Below, piece by piece: positions 8,428-16,224 of a DNA stretch of 23,761 nucleotides. How positions within the stretch are numbered: position 1 is the stretch's first letter; each line of letters opens with the position of its first letter. The notes beneath the pieces were generated by a model. It was not told where the DNA came from. It saw only the letters and a list, made by a program, of their open reading frames with translations, and searched no databases. Source of the stretch: Bacteroidota bacterium (GTDB lineage Bacteria; Bacteroidota; Bacteroidia; NS11-12g; UBA955). The translations under genes were made by a program, and so were the position numbers. The stretch is taken from the NCBI GenBank assembly GCA_027488495.1, contig JAIYBO010000110.1, positions 1-23,761 of the forward strand. Direction: 5' to 3'.

Positions 8428-8435
8428 TAAATTTG
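8428..8435 (+). promoter_or_regulatory. -7 box of the gapA promoter
   Basis: TAAATTTG matches TAnnTTTG exactly and begins 8 bases after the fcl stop codon. The remaining 28 bases up to the gapA ATG form a short A-rich leader without a Shine-Dalgarno site, typical of the phylum. Suggests gapA is transcribed separately from fcl. Confidence 0.55.
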
Positions 8436-8463
8436 CATAACAAAACCAAAAACTTAGATAAAC

Positions 8464-9447
8464 ATGAAAGTAGCCATTAATGGATTTGGTCGTATCGGCC
8501 GTCACGCCTTTAAATTTTTATTCAACACCCCAGGTGTTGAGGTAGTTGCCATCAACGATCTTACAGACAATGCCACATTGGCGCATTTGTTGAAATACGA
8601 TTCAGTTCATGGAAAATTTCCGGGAACCGTTACTTCCGATGCAGAACACTTGATCATCAATGGCCAAAAAATTAAAGCTTTGGCTGAGCGTGATCCAAAG
8701 TCTTTGCCATGGGGTGCCATGGGTGTTGATGTTGTTTTAGAGAGTACTGGTATTTTTACCGATGCTGCTAAAGCTGCAATGCACTTGGAAGCTGGTGCGA
8801 AGAAAGTAGTTATTTCTGCGCCTGCTACAGGCGACGTAAAAACCGTTGTGTTGGGTGTTAACAGCGAAGTGATTGATGGTACCGAAACCATTATGTCTAA
8901 TGCAAGTTGCACTACCAACTGTTTGGCACCAATGGTGAAAGTTTTGGATGATGCCTTTGGTGTTGAACAAGGTTTCATGACAACCATTCACGCTTACACA
9001 GCTGATCAAAATTTGGCGGATGCACCACACAAGGATTTGCGTCGTGCACGTGCCGCTGCATATAGCATTGTACCCACTAGCACTGGTGCTGCCAAGGCGG
9101 TAGGATTGGTATTGCCTCATTTGAAGGGCAAATTGAACGGAAACGCAATGAGAGTACCTATTCCAGATGGTTCAGTAACCGACTTTACTTGTACTTTGAA
9201 AAATGCCGCTTCTGTTGAGCAAGTGAATGCCGCTATGAAGGCAGCCGCAGAAGGTCCAATGAAAGGTATCTTGGAATATAACATTGACCCAATTGTGAGC
9301 ATCGATATCGTTGGAAACACACACTCTTGTATTTTCGACGCTGAATTAACACAGGTGATTGGAAACACAGTGAAAGTTGTTGGTTGGTACGACAACGAAA
9401 CTGGTTACAGTGCACGTGTTGCTGATTTGATTGCAAAAATTGGTTAA
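8464..9447 (+). CDS. gapA: Glyceraldehyde-3-phosphate dehydrogenase, type I
   Basis: Glycolytic/gluconeogenic enzyme that oxidises and phosphorylates glyceraldehyde-3-phosphate to 1,3-bisphosphoglycerate. 327 residues. Seen: NAD-binding INGFGRIGR at 5-13; Asp32 in INDLTD, the residue that favours NAD over NADP; the active-site motif SNASCTTNCLAP with nucleophile Cys149; the general base His176 (TTIHAYTADQ); and the C-terminal WYDNETGYS. It has its own -7 box and is closed by a strong terminator, so it is probably a single-gene transcript. Confidence 0.97.
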   Translation: MKVAINGFGRIGRHAFKFLFNTPGVEVVAINDLTDNATLAHLLKYDSVHGKFPGTVTSDAEHLIINGQKIKALAERDPKSLPWGAMGVDVVLESTGIFTDAAKAAMHLEAGAKKVVISAPATGDVKTVVLGVNSEVIDGTETIMSNASCTTNCLAPMVKVLDDAFGVEQGFMTTIHAYTADQNLADAPHKDLRRARAAAYSIVPTSTGAAKAVGLVLPHLKGKLNGNAMRVPIPDGSVTDFTCTLKNAASVEQVNAAMKAAAEGPMKGILEYNIDPIVSIDIVGNTHSCIFDAELTQVIGNTVKVVGWYDNETGYSARVADLIAKIG

Positions 9448-9464
9448 TACCAAAATCATTATAT

Positions 9465-9495
9465 AAAAAAAGGGGGCCCACGGCCCCCTTTTTTT
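9465..9495. terminator. Strong intrinsic terminator after gapA, probably bidirectional
   Basis: A7-GGGGGCC, a three-base CAC loop, then GGCCCCC-T7: a perfect 14-bp inverted repeat (9465-9478 with 9482-9495). It is GC-rich at the top with T-runs on both strands, so it can end gapA on the plus strand and the DUF4403 gene arriving on the minus strand. Confidence 0.93.
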
Positions 9496-9536
9496 ATGAG
9501 TTATACAGTTGGTGTTTGAGTTTATTGGTTTGAATG

Positions 9537-10919
9537 TTAATCGATATTCACAGACAAATCACCCAAAGTCTTTGCTCTTACCCATAGAGCATCTTGTTGT
9601 AAACTCCATCCAGAAATTTCCAAAGATTTGAGTTTGCCCTGTATTTTTATCCCGCCGTCTAATGTTTGATTCAGGGATTCACCAATAGACTTTTTGGTTA
9701 GATTCATTAAGTCAGAAACATCAAATACCATTTGTTCTTCCAATTTCTTCCTTATGGTTTCATCCATCATCCATTTCGCAGTTTTAATGAGCACATTTTT
9801 CGTTGCAATGTCGTACTCTACATTTTTTAATGCGATTTGGTTTTTGGTGTTTTCAAAGGAGGGAACACCCAACAGATAAAATGTGCCTTTTTTAGTGCCT
9901 GCAAAACCGACTTCAACCCCCAATTTTTCGCCAGCAGGGAATAATTTTAGGGAAGTAATGTTAATTTTCTCCTTTCCCAATGCAAAACTTTCGGTTTTCA
10001 TGATGTCATAGAGTTGTTTAGATAAACTATCATAACTCATTTTTAGATCCGTATAAACCTCAAATCCATTGCCTTTTTTATGTGGCGTAAGGTTGGGCAA
10101 ACCAGTTGTTGGTTTGTTCCATGGTGAACTTTGGATGGTAGGCATTGCGGTGAGTCCCACACTGAAATTTAACATAGAACCGTTGATGTTGATTTCACTT
10201 ACCGATAAACTTTGCGGCTGAAATCTTAAATAACCGGTGGATGGAATTTGGATGTCTTCTTGGAATGCTTTCCAAACGGGTAGTATGTAGGGTTTCAAAT
10301 CTTGTTTGGCAATTTCAGCATCAATCATTTTTGCCAAATTCCCCAATTCGGGCTTGATTTGACTCATGAGTATATCGTTGATATTGATATTAGCGAAAGT
10401 TACCCTGCAGGGGTCTATGGGTGTAAATTCTGTGAATGAAGTAGTAGACTTGATGCGATAATTGGAGGTTAATTCTATATCACTTTTTAATTTAATTTTG
10501 GCTCTTCGCAAAGATTCATCCCAACCACAACTAAATGGTATGGGCGGATTGATGCAATTGTCAAAGACACAAGCAGCGCAATATTCTCCCGAAAACCCAT
10601 AGGCCACATCCAGTCCCAAAAACACGGTTTTTCCTTTTCCCGATAGCTGAATGGGTTCACGTTTTAATTTATATTGGTACCGTAATCCAGAACAGGGTTT
10701 GTCTGCCCCTTTGAACTCCTTATCAAATGATTGATCTGCCATTTTTATAAATGGCTTCAATTCTACTTTAATGGGTATGTTGATGTTGGATGCCACTGTG
10801 GGCATGGGTTTCATGTCTACTACTTGATTTGCAGTACTGGGGGCTTCTGGCTTAATGCTACCGCAGCCACAAAATGCCATCACCAATGGCAAAAACAAAA
10901 AATTATGAATGGATTTCAT
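9537..10919 (-). CDS. DUF4403 family lipoprotein
   Basis: 460 residues. An N-terminal export signal (KSIHNFLFLPLVMAF) is followed by CGCGS; Cys19, preceded by Gly, is the likely lipidation site, so the mature protein would be envelope-anchored. The body is beta-rich and resembles the DUF4403 family of Bacteroidota and Proteobacteria, whose function is not known. Notable features are an ELKPF segment after the signal region, a Cys-rich loop (Cys114, Cys117, Cys122, Cys131) that could form disulfides outside the cytoplasm, and repeated amphipathic strands to the end. The ATG at 10919 shares a base with the stop of the T9SS gene (TAATG), so the two are translationally coupled. I do not assign a biochemical function. 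Confidence 0.72.
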   Translation of the reverse strand: MKSIHNFLFLPLVMAFCGCGSIKPEAPSTANQVVDMKPMPTVASNINIPIKVELKPFIKMADQSFDKEFKGADKPCSGLRYQYKLKREPIQLSGKGKTVFLGLDVAYGFSGEYCAACVFDNCINPPIPFSCGWDESLRRAKIKLKSDIELTSNYRIKSTTSFTEFTPIDPCRVTFANININDILMSQIKPELGNLAKMIDAEIAKQDLKPYILPVWKAFQEDIQIPSTGYLRFQPQSLSVSEININGSMLNFSVGLTAMPTIQSSPWNKPTTGLPNLTPHKKGNGFEVYTDLKMSYDSLSKQLYDIMKTESFALGKEKINITSLKLFPAGEKLGVEVGFAGTKKGTFYLLGVPSFENTKNQIALKNVEYDIATKNVLIKTAKWMMDETIRKKLEEQMVFDVSDLMNLTKKSIGESLNQTLDGGIKIQGKLKSLEISGWSLQQDALWVRAKTLGDLSVNID

Positions 10920-13900
10920 TACGGATGTTCAATAACGATGGACCTATTTTGCACGTGATTGCGGGCTTGTATTTGAATTGTATAAAAACCTGCAGATAAA
11001 TTGGTTACGGGAATAGTAATGATAGCCTTTTTACAGGTTTCAGTATATACCATTCTACCAGAAGCGTCTAACAAAGTAATGGTTACGGGTTCGTGGATCA
11101 AAGCAGACTTAACAGTTAACTCGCTATGAACGGGGTTGGGAAAAACGTCATAAAAAACCGATAAATCCTCAGATTGTAATGGCTCTTCCACGAATAAAAC
11201 ATATTGAATACTATCGTTTTGTCTTACACCATCTAAAGAGTTTTTTAAATAACTACGCAATAAAAATGTACCCGCCTCGTTGAAATTCAATGGTTTCAAC
11301 GATTTCACCCATACACTATCTCCGGGGTTTAATGATGGAAGCTCTAGGGTATCTGAAAAAATCAAATTTCCTGATGCAGGCTGAAGGATGTGATAAACAA
11401 TTTGGTTTGCGCCAGTGGTTCTTCCTTTGCCAATGTTTGAGCACAGAATTTCCGGAAACCGAATAGAATCGTTTTTGATCAATTTTGAGCCTGTTCCAGG
11501 TTGAATCGCTTTGAGCATTGATGCATCTTTCAGTAGCTGAACATTAATTTCACCCCAGAGTGAATCATTAAAGATGTTCTGGTCTTCAAAAGAGCTAGTA
11601 TAAACCAACAATTTAGCTTTTCCCAACGCAGTAAAAGTATGATTTAAATCGAACAGCAACGTGTCTTTTGCTTTTCCAGAAAGATGAGTCACTCTGGAAA
11701 TGAAGGCTGTGCGTATGCCTTTTTCGAATATGGATACATTGACTAGAACTTTTTTTATTGTGTCTGCACCTTGATTTTCTATGGCAATTCTGGCATTGTA
11801 AAGCGTATCGTTTAGGTCAAAATTGTTGCTATCAACATCCAATATTATGGCATTTGGAAATGCATCTTTTCCCACAACGGCGGTGAAATTGTGAGAAACC
11901 GTATCGTTATTTCTATCCAAATCAGAACCCAAATTGGCAAAACATCGAATCAAAAAACTACCCACATTCATTGGTCTAAAGGTGGGTGAAAAATTCACCG
12001 TATCGGTTCTGCCCGAGTCAATGGTGATGGTTTTTATGTCGTAGTAAATGCGGTTTCCGTTGTAAAACACTTCACAAACGGCTGGCCCAGTATTTTTTAA
12101 ATAACCCAAATTCGAAATCACCAGTTTGGGCGCAATGCTGGGTTTGCCAATGCTCAATATCTCGTTTTTTAGTGGTTTTTTAATTTCTATGGCTTTAAAA
12201 TCATAGGGTTTACCCACGTTGAAATATCGAACCATCGAATCATTTTCGTTGAATAAATCGAGGTTGTGTTTTGTTTTAACCACCAACTTGTATTTACCTA
12301 AAACATTTGGGGTAAAGGTTTTTGGCATCGTGATATCGGATCCAAACAAACCCTGGAGGTAGGCTTTTACAGAATCATGATACAACCGTATTCCATTGGG
12401 GCCATAAATCGAACAGTAAAAAGGAACGTTAAATGCCGAGACTAAGCCATCATTATAAATGAAATACTTGATGCTTAGGGCTTTGGATTTGGTGTGATAT
12501 TGATTTACATCTGGACTTCTCAAAGAATCAATGCCGATGTCAACAATTTTTCGGATGAAAATGGTGCGGACCGCGGTATCGTTTTTGCGATAAGCATCCC
12601 CATTCATTTCAGTGGTGAAGACCACTTTAATTTTTCCTGTATCTGTGCATTTATAAGTGGGCCAGAATAGGATTTTTGATTGAAATTTGGGTAAACTCAA
12701 AAATTGAATTTGGTTGTAAACCACTTTGGTTCCTTGAAGCATTTTGCATCGAATGGTAAAAGTGGGAGAGTTGTTATAACCGATGTTTTGCACATTCGCC
12801 ATGGGCATGATGGTGTCTGTTTTGTAATTGTAACCGCTGCCTTCGGAGGGTTCGTAAACAGTATTGATCATCACATCATTTTTTACACCCACATAAAAAA
12901 ATCGCGTTTGGGTGTCGTTGTCTGAAACTTGGTCTCCGGCTTTTTTCACGATGAGCAATGTCTTGTGCTCACCAAAAGAACTGGGCACAAATGATTTGGG
13001 AAAAATGTATTGCCGTTTGAGTCCGCTGGAAAGGGTATCTCGGAGGGTGTAGCTATATTGTTTGTTTGCGCCAAACCAGATTTCACAACGGATATCAAAG
13101 CTGTCTGTTGCATTTTGCACACCGATGTTACCAACAATGCCCTCAGGTGCGATGGTATCGTTGTTGTATTTATTGATGCTATCTTTGGGATTATCAATTG
13201 AAATGGCAGCGATATCTATGTCTGCTTGTAATCTGGGTTCAATGAGAAATTTGAACGGCGCATCTGGGGCAAAATCGACCCAACTTGACCCACCCAATGG
13301 TGCAACATAGTAAAATGTTTTGGGTCTAACGGGGGACTCCATTTGATATCCAAATGAAATATTATTGGTTCCCAACTGCCTAACACCCACGAAAAAAGAC
13401 CCATTGATGGAAACGGGTTTTTTAAAATCTAGGATGTAATTGCCACTTTTGCTCGTGAGGGAATCACTTTGATATATCAATGTACTGGGTTTTTTCGTAA
13501 TGCTGTCGCAGCGCCAAATACCTACTTTGAAGGGTTCTCCACCCGCTCCGAAAGCCACGGTAACCTGATTGATATACTTGGGGGAATTGGAAAAGAACCT
13601 TGCCACGAAATCACCGGTAGTTCCATTAAAACCAATACCGCCTGGCGCGGGGGATTGTGTTACATCCCTATAACTGTATACATTGGGGTTTCCCAAACGG
13701 TACGATTCATTGCTGTTGTTACTGCTGTTACTGTCGATGCAGGTTACATAAATGGTATCTAATCCAGCGTTCAGCGGATTCAGTGAGGGAACATTAAAGA
13801 AGCCCTCTTCCCCGGCCAATAGTGATATGGTAAAACTGTCTTTTTGTTTGTTGTAACCTTGAGATCTGGTATAAACCTTAAATGATGAAAGGGCCTTTTT

Positions 13901-14656
13901 ACCTACATTTCTAAGCAAAACTTGCACGCTGTCTGGTTTCCCAAGGGGAAGCGGGATTTTACCCAAGGTATACACTTTGATGATGTGAAGGTCCTCCTTG
14001 TATTTGGGGAAATTGAACACCATGGTTGGGTGATAACTACTACTGCTAGGTAAACTATCGATAGCATTGGCCCCGATGCCATATTTGACTTGATTTTGGG
14101 CATAAGAACTCACCGTAGCGGGTCCCTCAAAATACCATTGAAAGATAGACCCTTGTTTTTTGATTTGGGAATATTCTACGAGTAATACGAGGTTGTTTCC
14201 TTTGGTTGTGTCATACACGTAATAACCGTTGTTGAAAGGTATTTTGTAGAATTTTTCAAGACCACCAATGTAATTGGCCGGTGTTTCGTTGTAAACCAAC
14301 TTACTTTGGCTGGTTTCGGTGGGAAAATGAAGTTTGGCGGCTCCAAAATCACTACGCGATGTGTTTTGAAGCCAAATTTTACAATTTGTACTGCTGTTCG
14401 GCGCTGACCCCGCGATGCGATAAAACTCAATGGAGGTGAGTGTATCACCATGCACCATGTTTCCCAACTCGTTGGACGGGATGATGTAAGCAAATCGTGA
14501 AGTTTGTGTGTCTCTGCTTGCACTAGCAATCATTGGCCCACCCAAAGTTCCCGCGTATGAACCATCCCCAATTTTGATGTATTGGGCTTTAGATACGCCA
14601 CACACAAGTAGGAACAAGCCCAACAAAACATGTTTAACCGCATCTTTTTTGTTCAT
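10919..14656 (-). CDS. Large secreted CARDB-repeat protein with T9SS type A sorting domain
   Basis: 1245 residues. A signal peptide (KHVLLGLFLLVCGVSKA) with likely cleavage before Gln25 sends it through Sec. Residues about 26-215 form an N-terminal beta domain (GDGSYAGTLGGPM). Seven CARDB-like beta-sandwich repeats follow (about 221-322, 478-590, 591-702, 703-815, 816-929, 930-1040, 1041-1158). Most close with an N-D-S/T motif just before the last strand (DNDTQTRFFYV, KNDTAVRTIFI, ENDSMVRYFNV). A separate domain of about 150 residues (325-477) is inserted after repeat 1. The end (about 1168-1245), with VFPNPVHSELTV, LLDASGRMVYTE and LSAGFYTIQI, is a type A T9SS C-terminal domain, which routes cargo across the outer membrane and is usually cleaved. 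No catalytic domain is seen; an adhesin or matrix role is inferred. The ATG at 14656 is preferred over a TTG three codons upstream. Confidence 0.85.
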   Translation of the reverse strand: MNKKDAVKHVLLGLFLLVCGVSKAQYIKIGDGSYAGTLGGPMIASASRDTQTSRFAYIIPSNELGNMVHGDTLTSIEFYRIAGSAPNSSTNCKIWLQNTSRSDFGAAKLHFPTETSQSKLVYNETPANYIGGLEKFYKIPFNNGYYVYDTTKGNNLVLLVEYSQIKKQGSIFQWYFEGPATVSSYAQNQVKYGIGANAIDSLPSSSSYHPTMVFNFPKYKEDLHIIKVYTLGKIPLPLGKPDSVQVLLRNVGKKALSSFKVYTRSQGYNKQKDSFTISLLAGEEGFFNVPSLNPLNAGLDTIYVTCIDSNSSNNSNESYRLGNPNVYSYRDVTQSPAPGGIGFNGTTGDFVARFFSNSPKYINQVTVAFGAGGEPFKVGIWRCDSITKKPSTLIYQSDSLTSKSGNYILDFKKPVSINGSFFVGVRQLGTNNISFGYQMESPVRPKTFYYVAPLGGSSWVDFAPDAPFKFLIEPRLQADIDIAAISIDNPKDSINKYNNDTIAPEGIVGNIGVQNATDSFDIRCEIWFGANKQYSYTLRDTLSSGLKRQYIFPKSFVPSSFGEHKTLLIVKKAGDQVSDNDTQTRFFYVGVKNDVMINTVYEPSEGSGYNYKTDTIMPMANVQNIGYNNSPTFTIRCKMLQGTKVVYNQIQFLSLPKFQSKILFWPTYKCTDTGKIKVVFTTEMNGDAYRKNDTAVRTIFIRKIVDIGIDSLRSPDVNQYHTKSKALSIKYFIYNDGLVSAFNVPFYCSIYGPNGIRLYHDSVKAYLQGLFGSDITMPKTFTPNVLGKYKLVVKTKHNLDLFNENDSMVRYFNVGKPYDFKAIEIKKPLKNEILSIGKPSIAPKLVISNLGYLKNTGPAVCEVFYNGNRIYYDIKTITIDSGRTDTVNFSPTFRPMNVGSFLIRCFANLGSDLDRNNDTVSHNFTAVVGKDAFPNAIILDVDSNNFDLNDTLYNARIAIENQGADTIKKVLVNVSIFEKGIRTAFISRVTHLSGKAKDTLLFDLNHTFTALGKAKLLVYTSSFEDQNIFNDSLWGEINVQLLKDASMLKAIQPGTGSKLIKNDSIRFPEILCSNIGKGRTTGANQIVYHILQPASGNLIFSDTLELPSLNPGDSVWVKSLKPLNFNEAGTFLLRSYLKNSLDGVRQNDSIQYVLFVEEPLQSEDLSVFYDVFPNPVHSELTVKSALIHEPVTITLLDASGRMVYTETCKKAIITIPVTNLSAGFYTIQIQARNHVQNRSIVIEHP

Positions 14657-14662
14657 CTTATA

Positions 14663-14670
14663 CAAACCTA
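14663..14670 (-). promoter_or_regulatory. -7 box of the T9SS-cargo/DUF4403 promoter
   Basis: On the minus strand TAGGTTTG matches TAnnTTTG exactly and ends 6 bases before the ATG at 14656. It is embedded in the 13-mer GCGTAGGTTTGTA, which recurs identically in front of purS. A leaderless or near-leaderless transcript is implied. Confidence 0.5.
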
Positions 14671-14703
14671 CGCGAATTTAATCAACTTGCCGTGTGGTTT
14701 TAC

Positions 14704-14711
14704 TTAATTTG
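14704..14711 (+). promoter_or_regulatory. -7-like box of the pyrF promoter
   Basis: TTAATTTG differs from TAnnTTTG at one position and ends 7 bases before the GTG start of pyrF. It helps to fix that start, because the upstream in-frame GTG at 14692 would lie ahead of the promoter. Confidence 0.4.
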
Positions 14712-14718
14712 CAGTGTC

Positions 14719-15519
14719 GTGAATAAGCAAGAACTCATCCAACAAATCCGCTCAAAAAAGTCATACCTCTGCACAGGATTAGATACTCAAATGGAGAAAT
14801 TACCTCTGTGTTTGCCAAAAACTGGGGATGGCTTGGTGAAATTCAATCGCGATATCATAGACGCAACGGCCGAACAAAGTGTGGCCTACAAAATCAACAC
14901 AGCATTTTATGAGCAATATGGAAAAGCGGGTTGGGAATGGATGGAAGAAACTTTGCTTCATTTGCCCAAAAACACGTTGAAGATTGCTGATGCAAAACGT
15001 GGCGACATTGGCAATACGAGTTCTATGTATGCCAAGGCGTTTTTTGAAACGTTACCCTTTGATGCCATTACGGTTGCACCATACATGGGAGAGGATAGTT
15101 TGAGACCTTTTTTAGAGTTCAAGAACAAATGGGTCATTTGTTTGGCGCTCACGAGCAATGCGGGGCATGCAGATTTTCAGTTGGGTGAATATGAAGGAAA
15201 AAAACTGTACGAAAGAGTGATTGAAACCGTTTGCAAATGGGGCTCTGAAGAAAATTTGATGTTTGTTGTGGGGGCCACGAGGGCTGAAATGGTACAACAA
15301 ATACGTGCTATGATACCTGAACATTTTTTGCTCGTTCCTGGTGTTGGTGCCCAAGGTGGAAGCTTGGTGGATATTACCAAAGCAGCGGCTAATGCCGACC
15401 TGGGTTTATTGGTAAATTCTTCTAGGGGTATTTTGTATGCTTCGGATAAAGACGATTATGCAGAAGCAGCAAATTCAGAAGCCAGAAAGTTGGCTTCTGA
15501 AATGGCTTTATATATTTGA
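14719..15519 (+). CDS. pyrF: Orotidine 5'-phosphate decarboxylase (type 2)
   Basis: Decarboxylates OMP to UMP, the last step of de novo UMP synthesis, in the cytoplasm. 266 residues, the length of the longer type 2 subfamily. Seen: LCTGLDTQMEKLP near the N-terminus; VKFNRDIID; Lys58 in AYKIN; the catalytic motif DAKRGDIGNT with Asp91, Lys93 and Asp96; and the phosphate-binding VPGVGAQGG and LLVNSSRGI segments. The start is a GTG at 14719 (VNKQELIQQI), which aligns with the family N-terminus; upstream codons are not family-like. It is divergent from the T9SS operon (62-base gap) and convergent with the SDR gene (15-base gap). A perfect hairpin lies in its last 20 codons. Confidence 0.94.
   Translation: MNKQELIQQIRSKKSYLCTGLDTQMEKLPLCLPKTGDGLVKFNRDIIDATAEQSVAYKINTAFYEQYGKAGWEWMEETLLHLPKNTLKIADAKRGDIGNTSSMYAKAFFETLPFDAITVAPYMGEDSLRPFLEFKNKWVICLALTSNAGHADFQLGEYEGKKLYERVIETVCKWGSEENLMFVVGATRAEMVQQIRAMIPEHFLLVPGVGAQGGSLVDITKAAANADLGLLVNSSRGILYASDKDDYAEAANSEARKLASEMALYI
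15475..15500 (+). repeat. Perfect 10-bp inverted repeat inside the 3' end of pyrF
   Basis: TCAGAAGCCA, a 6-base loop GAAAGT, then TGGCTTCTGA. The stem is perfect and ends 17 bases before the pyrF stop codon. With only 15 bases between the two convergent genes, it may serve as a 3'-end or decay-blocking hairpin, although the following tract is only moderately U-rich. Confidence 0.55.
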
Positions 15520-15527
15520 TCTTAAAA

Positions 15528-15541
15528 CGGTTTATTAACCG
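15528..15541 (-). terminator. Weak terminator-like hairpin at the end of the SDR operon
   Basis: Minus-strand CGGTT-AATA-AACCG is followed directly by TTTT. The 5-bp stem includes the SDR stop codon. The short stem makes this a modest candidate, but the position at the end of the operon fits. Confidence 0.35.
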
Positions 15542-16224
15542 CGAGGCTTCAAAGGCCTGATTTCTAAATTTACATTGTGAAAATTGGGCGGCGTTTCCAA
15601 ACAATAAATGATTTGTGATGCGACATCTTCGGGCATCAGCATATTGTCATGTGCCGTGATATTTTCACTGTGTCTGAAAAAATCGGTTTTTACAGAACCT
15701 GGGTAAACGCAAGTCACCTTTACGCCAAAATCACGAACTTCCTTGTACAATGCATCGCTAAAACCCCGAACAGCAAATTTGGTAGCGCAATAGCCACTCA
15801 CTTGCTGATAGCCTTCCAAACCGGCAATGGAGGATATATTAATGATGTGACCCAATCCTTGCGTTTTCATGCTTGGAAGGGCAAGCCTTGTTGCATAAAA
15901 CAAACCGGTTACGTTGGTGTCGAACATTTCTTGCCATTGTTCAATGGGCAATTCTTCACAAAATCCGAAATAGCCCAATCCCGCATTGTTAATGAGGATG
16001 TCAACTTTTCCGTGCGCGTCTATGACTTCTTTAAAAGCAGCACTTATCGATTCTAGATTTCTCACATCGGTTTTGATACAATGGTAATTGGTGTGGTTAG
16101 TTGAACAACCACTTCTGCAAAATCCGTAAACGATGGCGCCTTTTGATAGCAGTTGGTTTACACATTCTTGTCCGATGCCCTTATTGGCACCTGTTACCAC
16201 GGCAATTCTATTTTCTAAATTCAT
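15535..16224 (-). CDS. Short-chain dehydrogenase/reductase (SDR), classical type
   Basis: 229-residue NAD(P)-dependent oxidoreductase with a single Rossmann fold and no signal peptide. Seen: cofactor motif TGANKGIG at 11-18; NNAG at 79-82; and the catalytic tetrad Asn104, Ser132, Tyr145, Lys149 (YCATK). The segment PGSVKTDFF after strand six is typical of classical SDRs. The absence of an obvious Asp at the end of the second strand (FCRSG) hints at NADPH preference, which is inference. The ATG at 16224 overlaps the mnmH TGA as ATGA, making it the last gene of the purS-DUF4286-mnmH-SDR operon. The substrate cannot be read from sequence, and the neighbours do not point to one. Confidence 0.88.
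   Translation of the reverse strand: MNLENRIAVVTGANKGIGQECVNQLLSKGAIVYGFCRSGCSTNHTNYHCIKTDVRNLESISAAFKEVIDAHGKVDILINNAGLGYFGFCEELPIEQWQEMFDTNVTGLFYATRLALPSMKTQGLGHIINISSIAGLEGYQQVSGYCATKFAVRGFSDALYKEVRDFGVKVTCVYPGSVKTDFFRHSENITAHDNMLMPEDVASQIIYCLETPPNFHNVNLEIRPLKPRG

Noticed and set aside
8464..9447. Second, NADP-type GAPDH
   Set aside because: Asp32 in INDLTD indicates the NAD-dependent glycolytic enzyme.
14692..14718. GTG at 14692 as the pyrF start
   Set aside because: It lies upstream of the -7-like box, and its residues do not match the family; the GTG at 14719 does.
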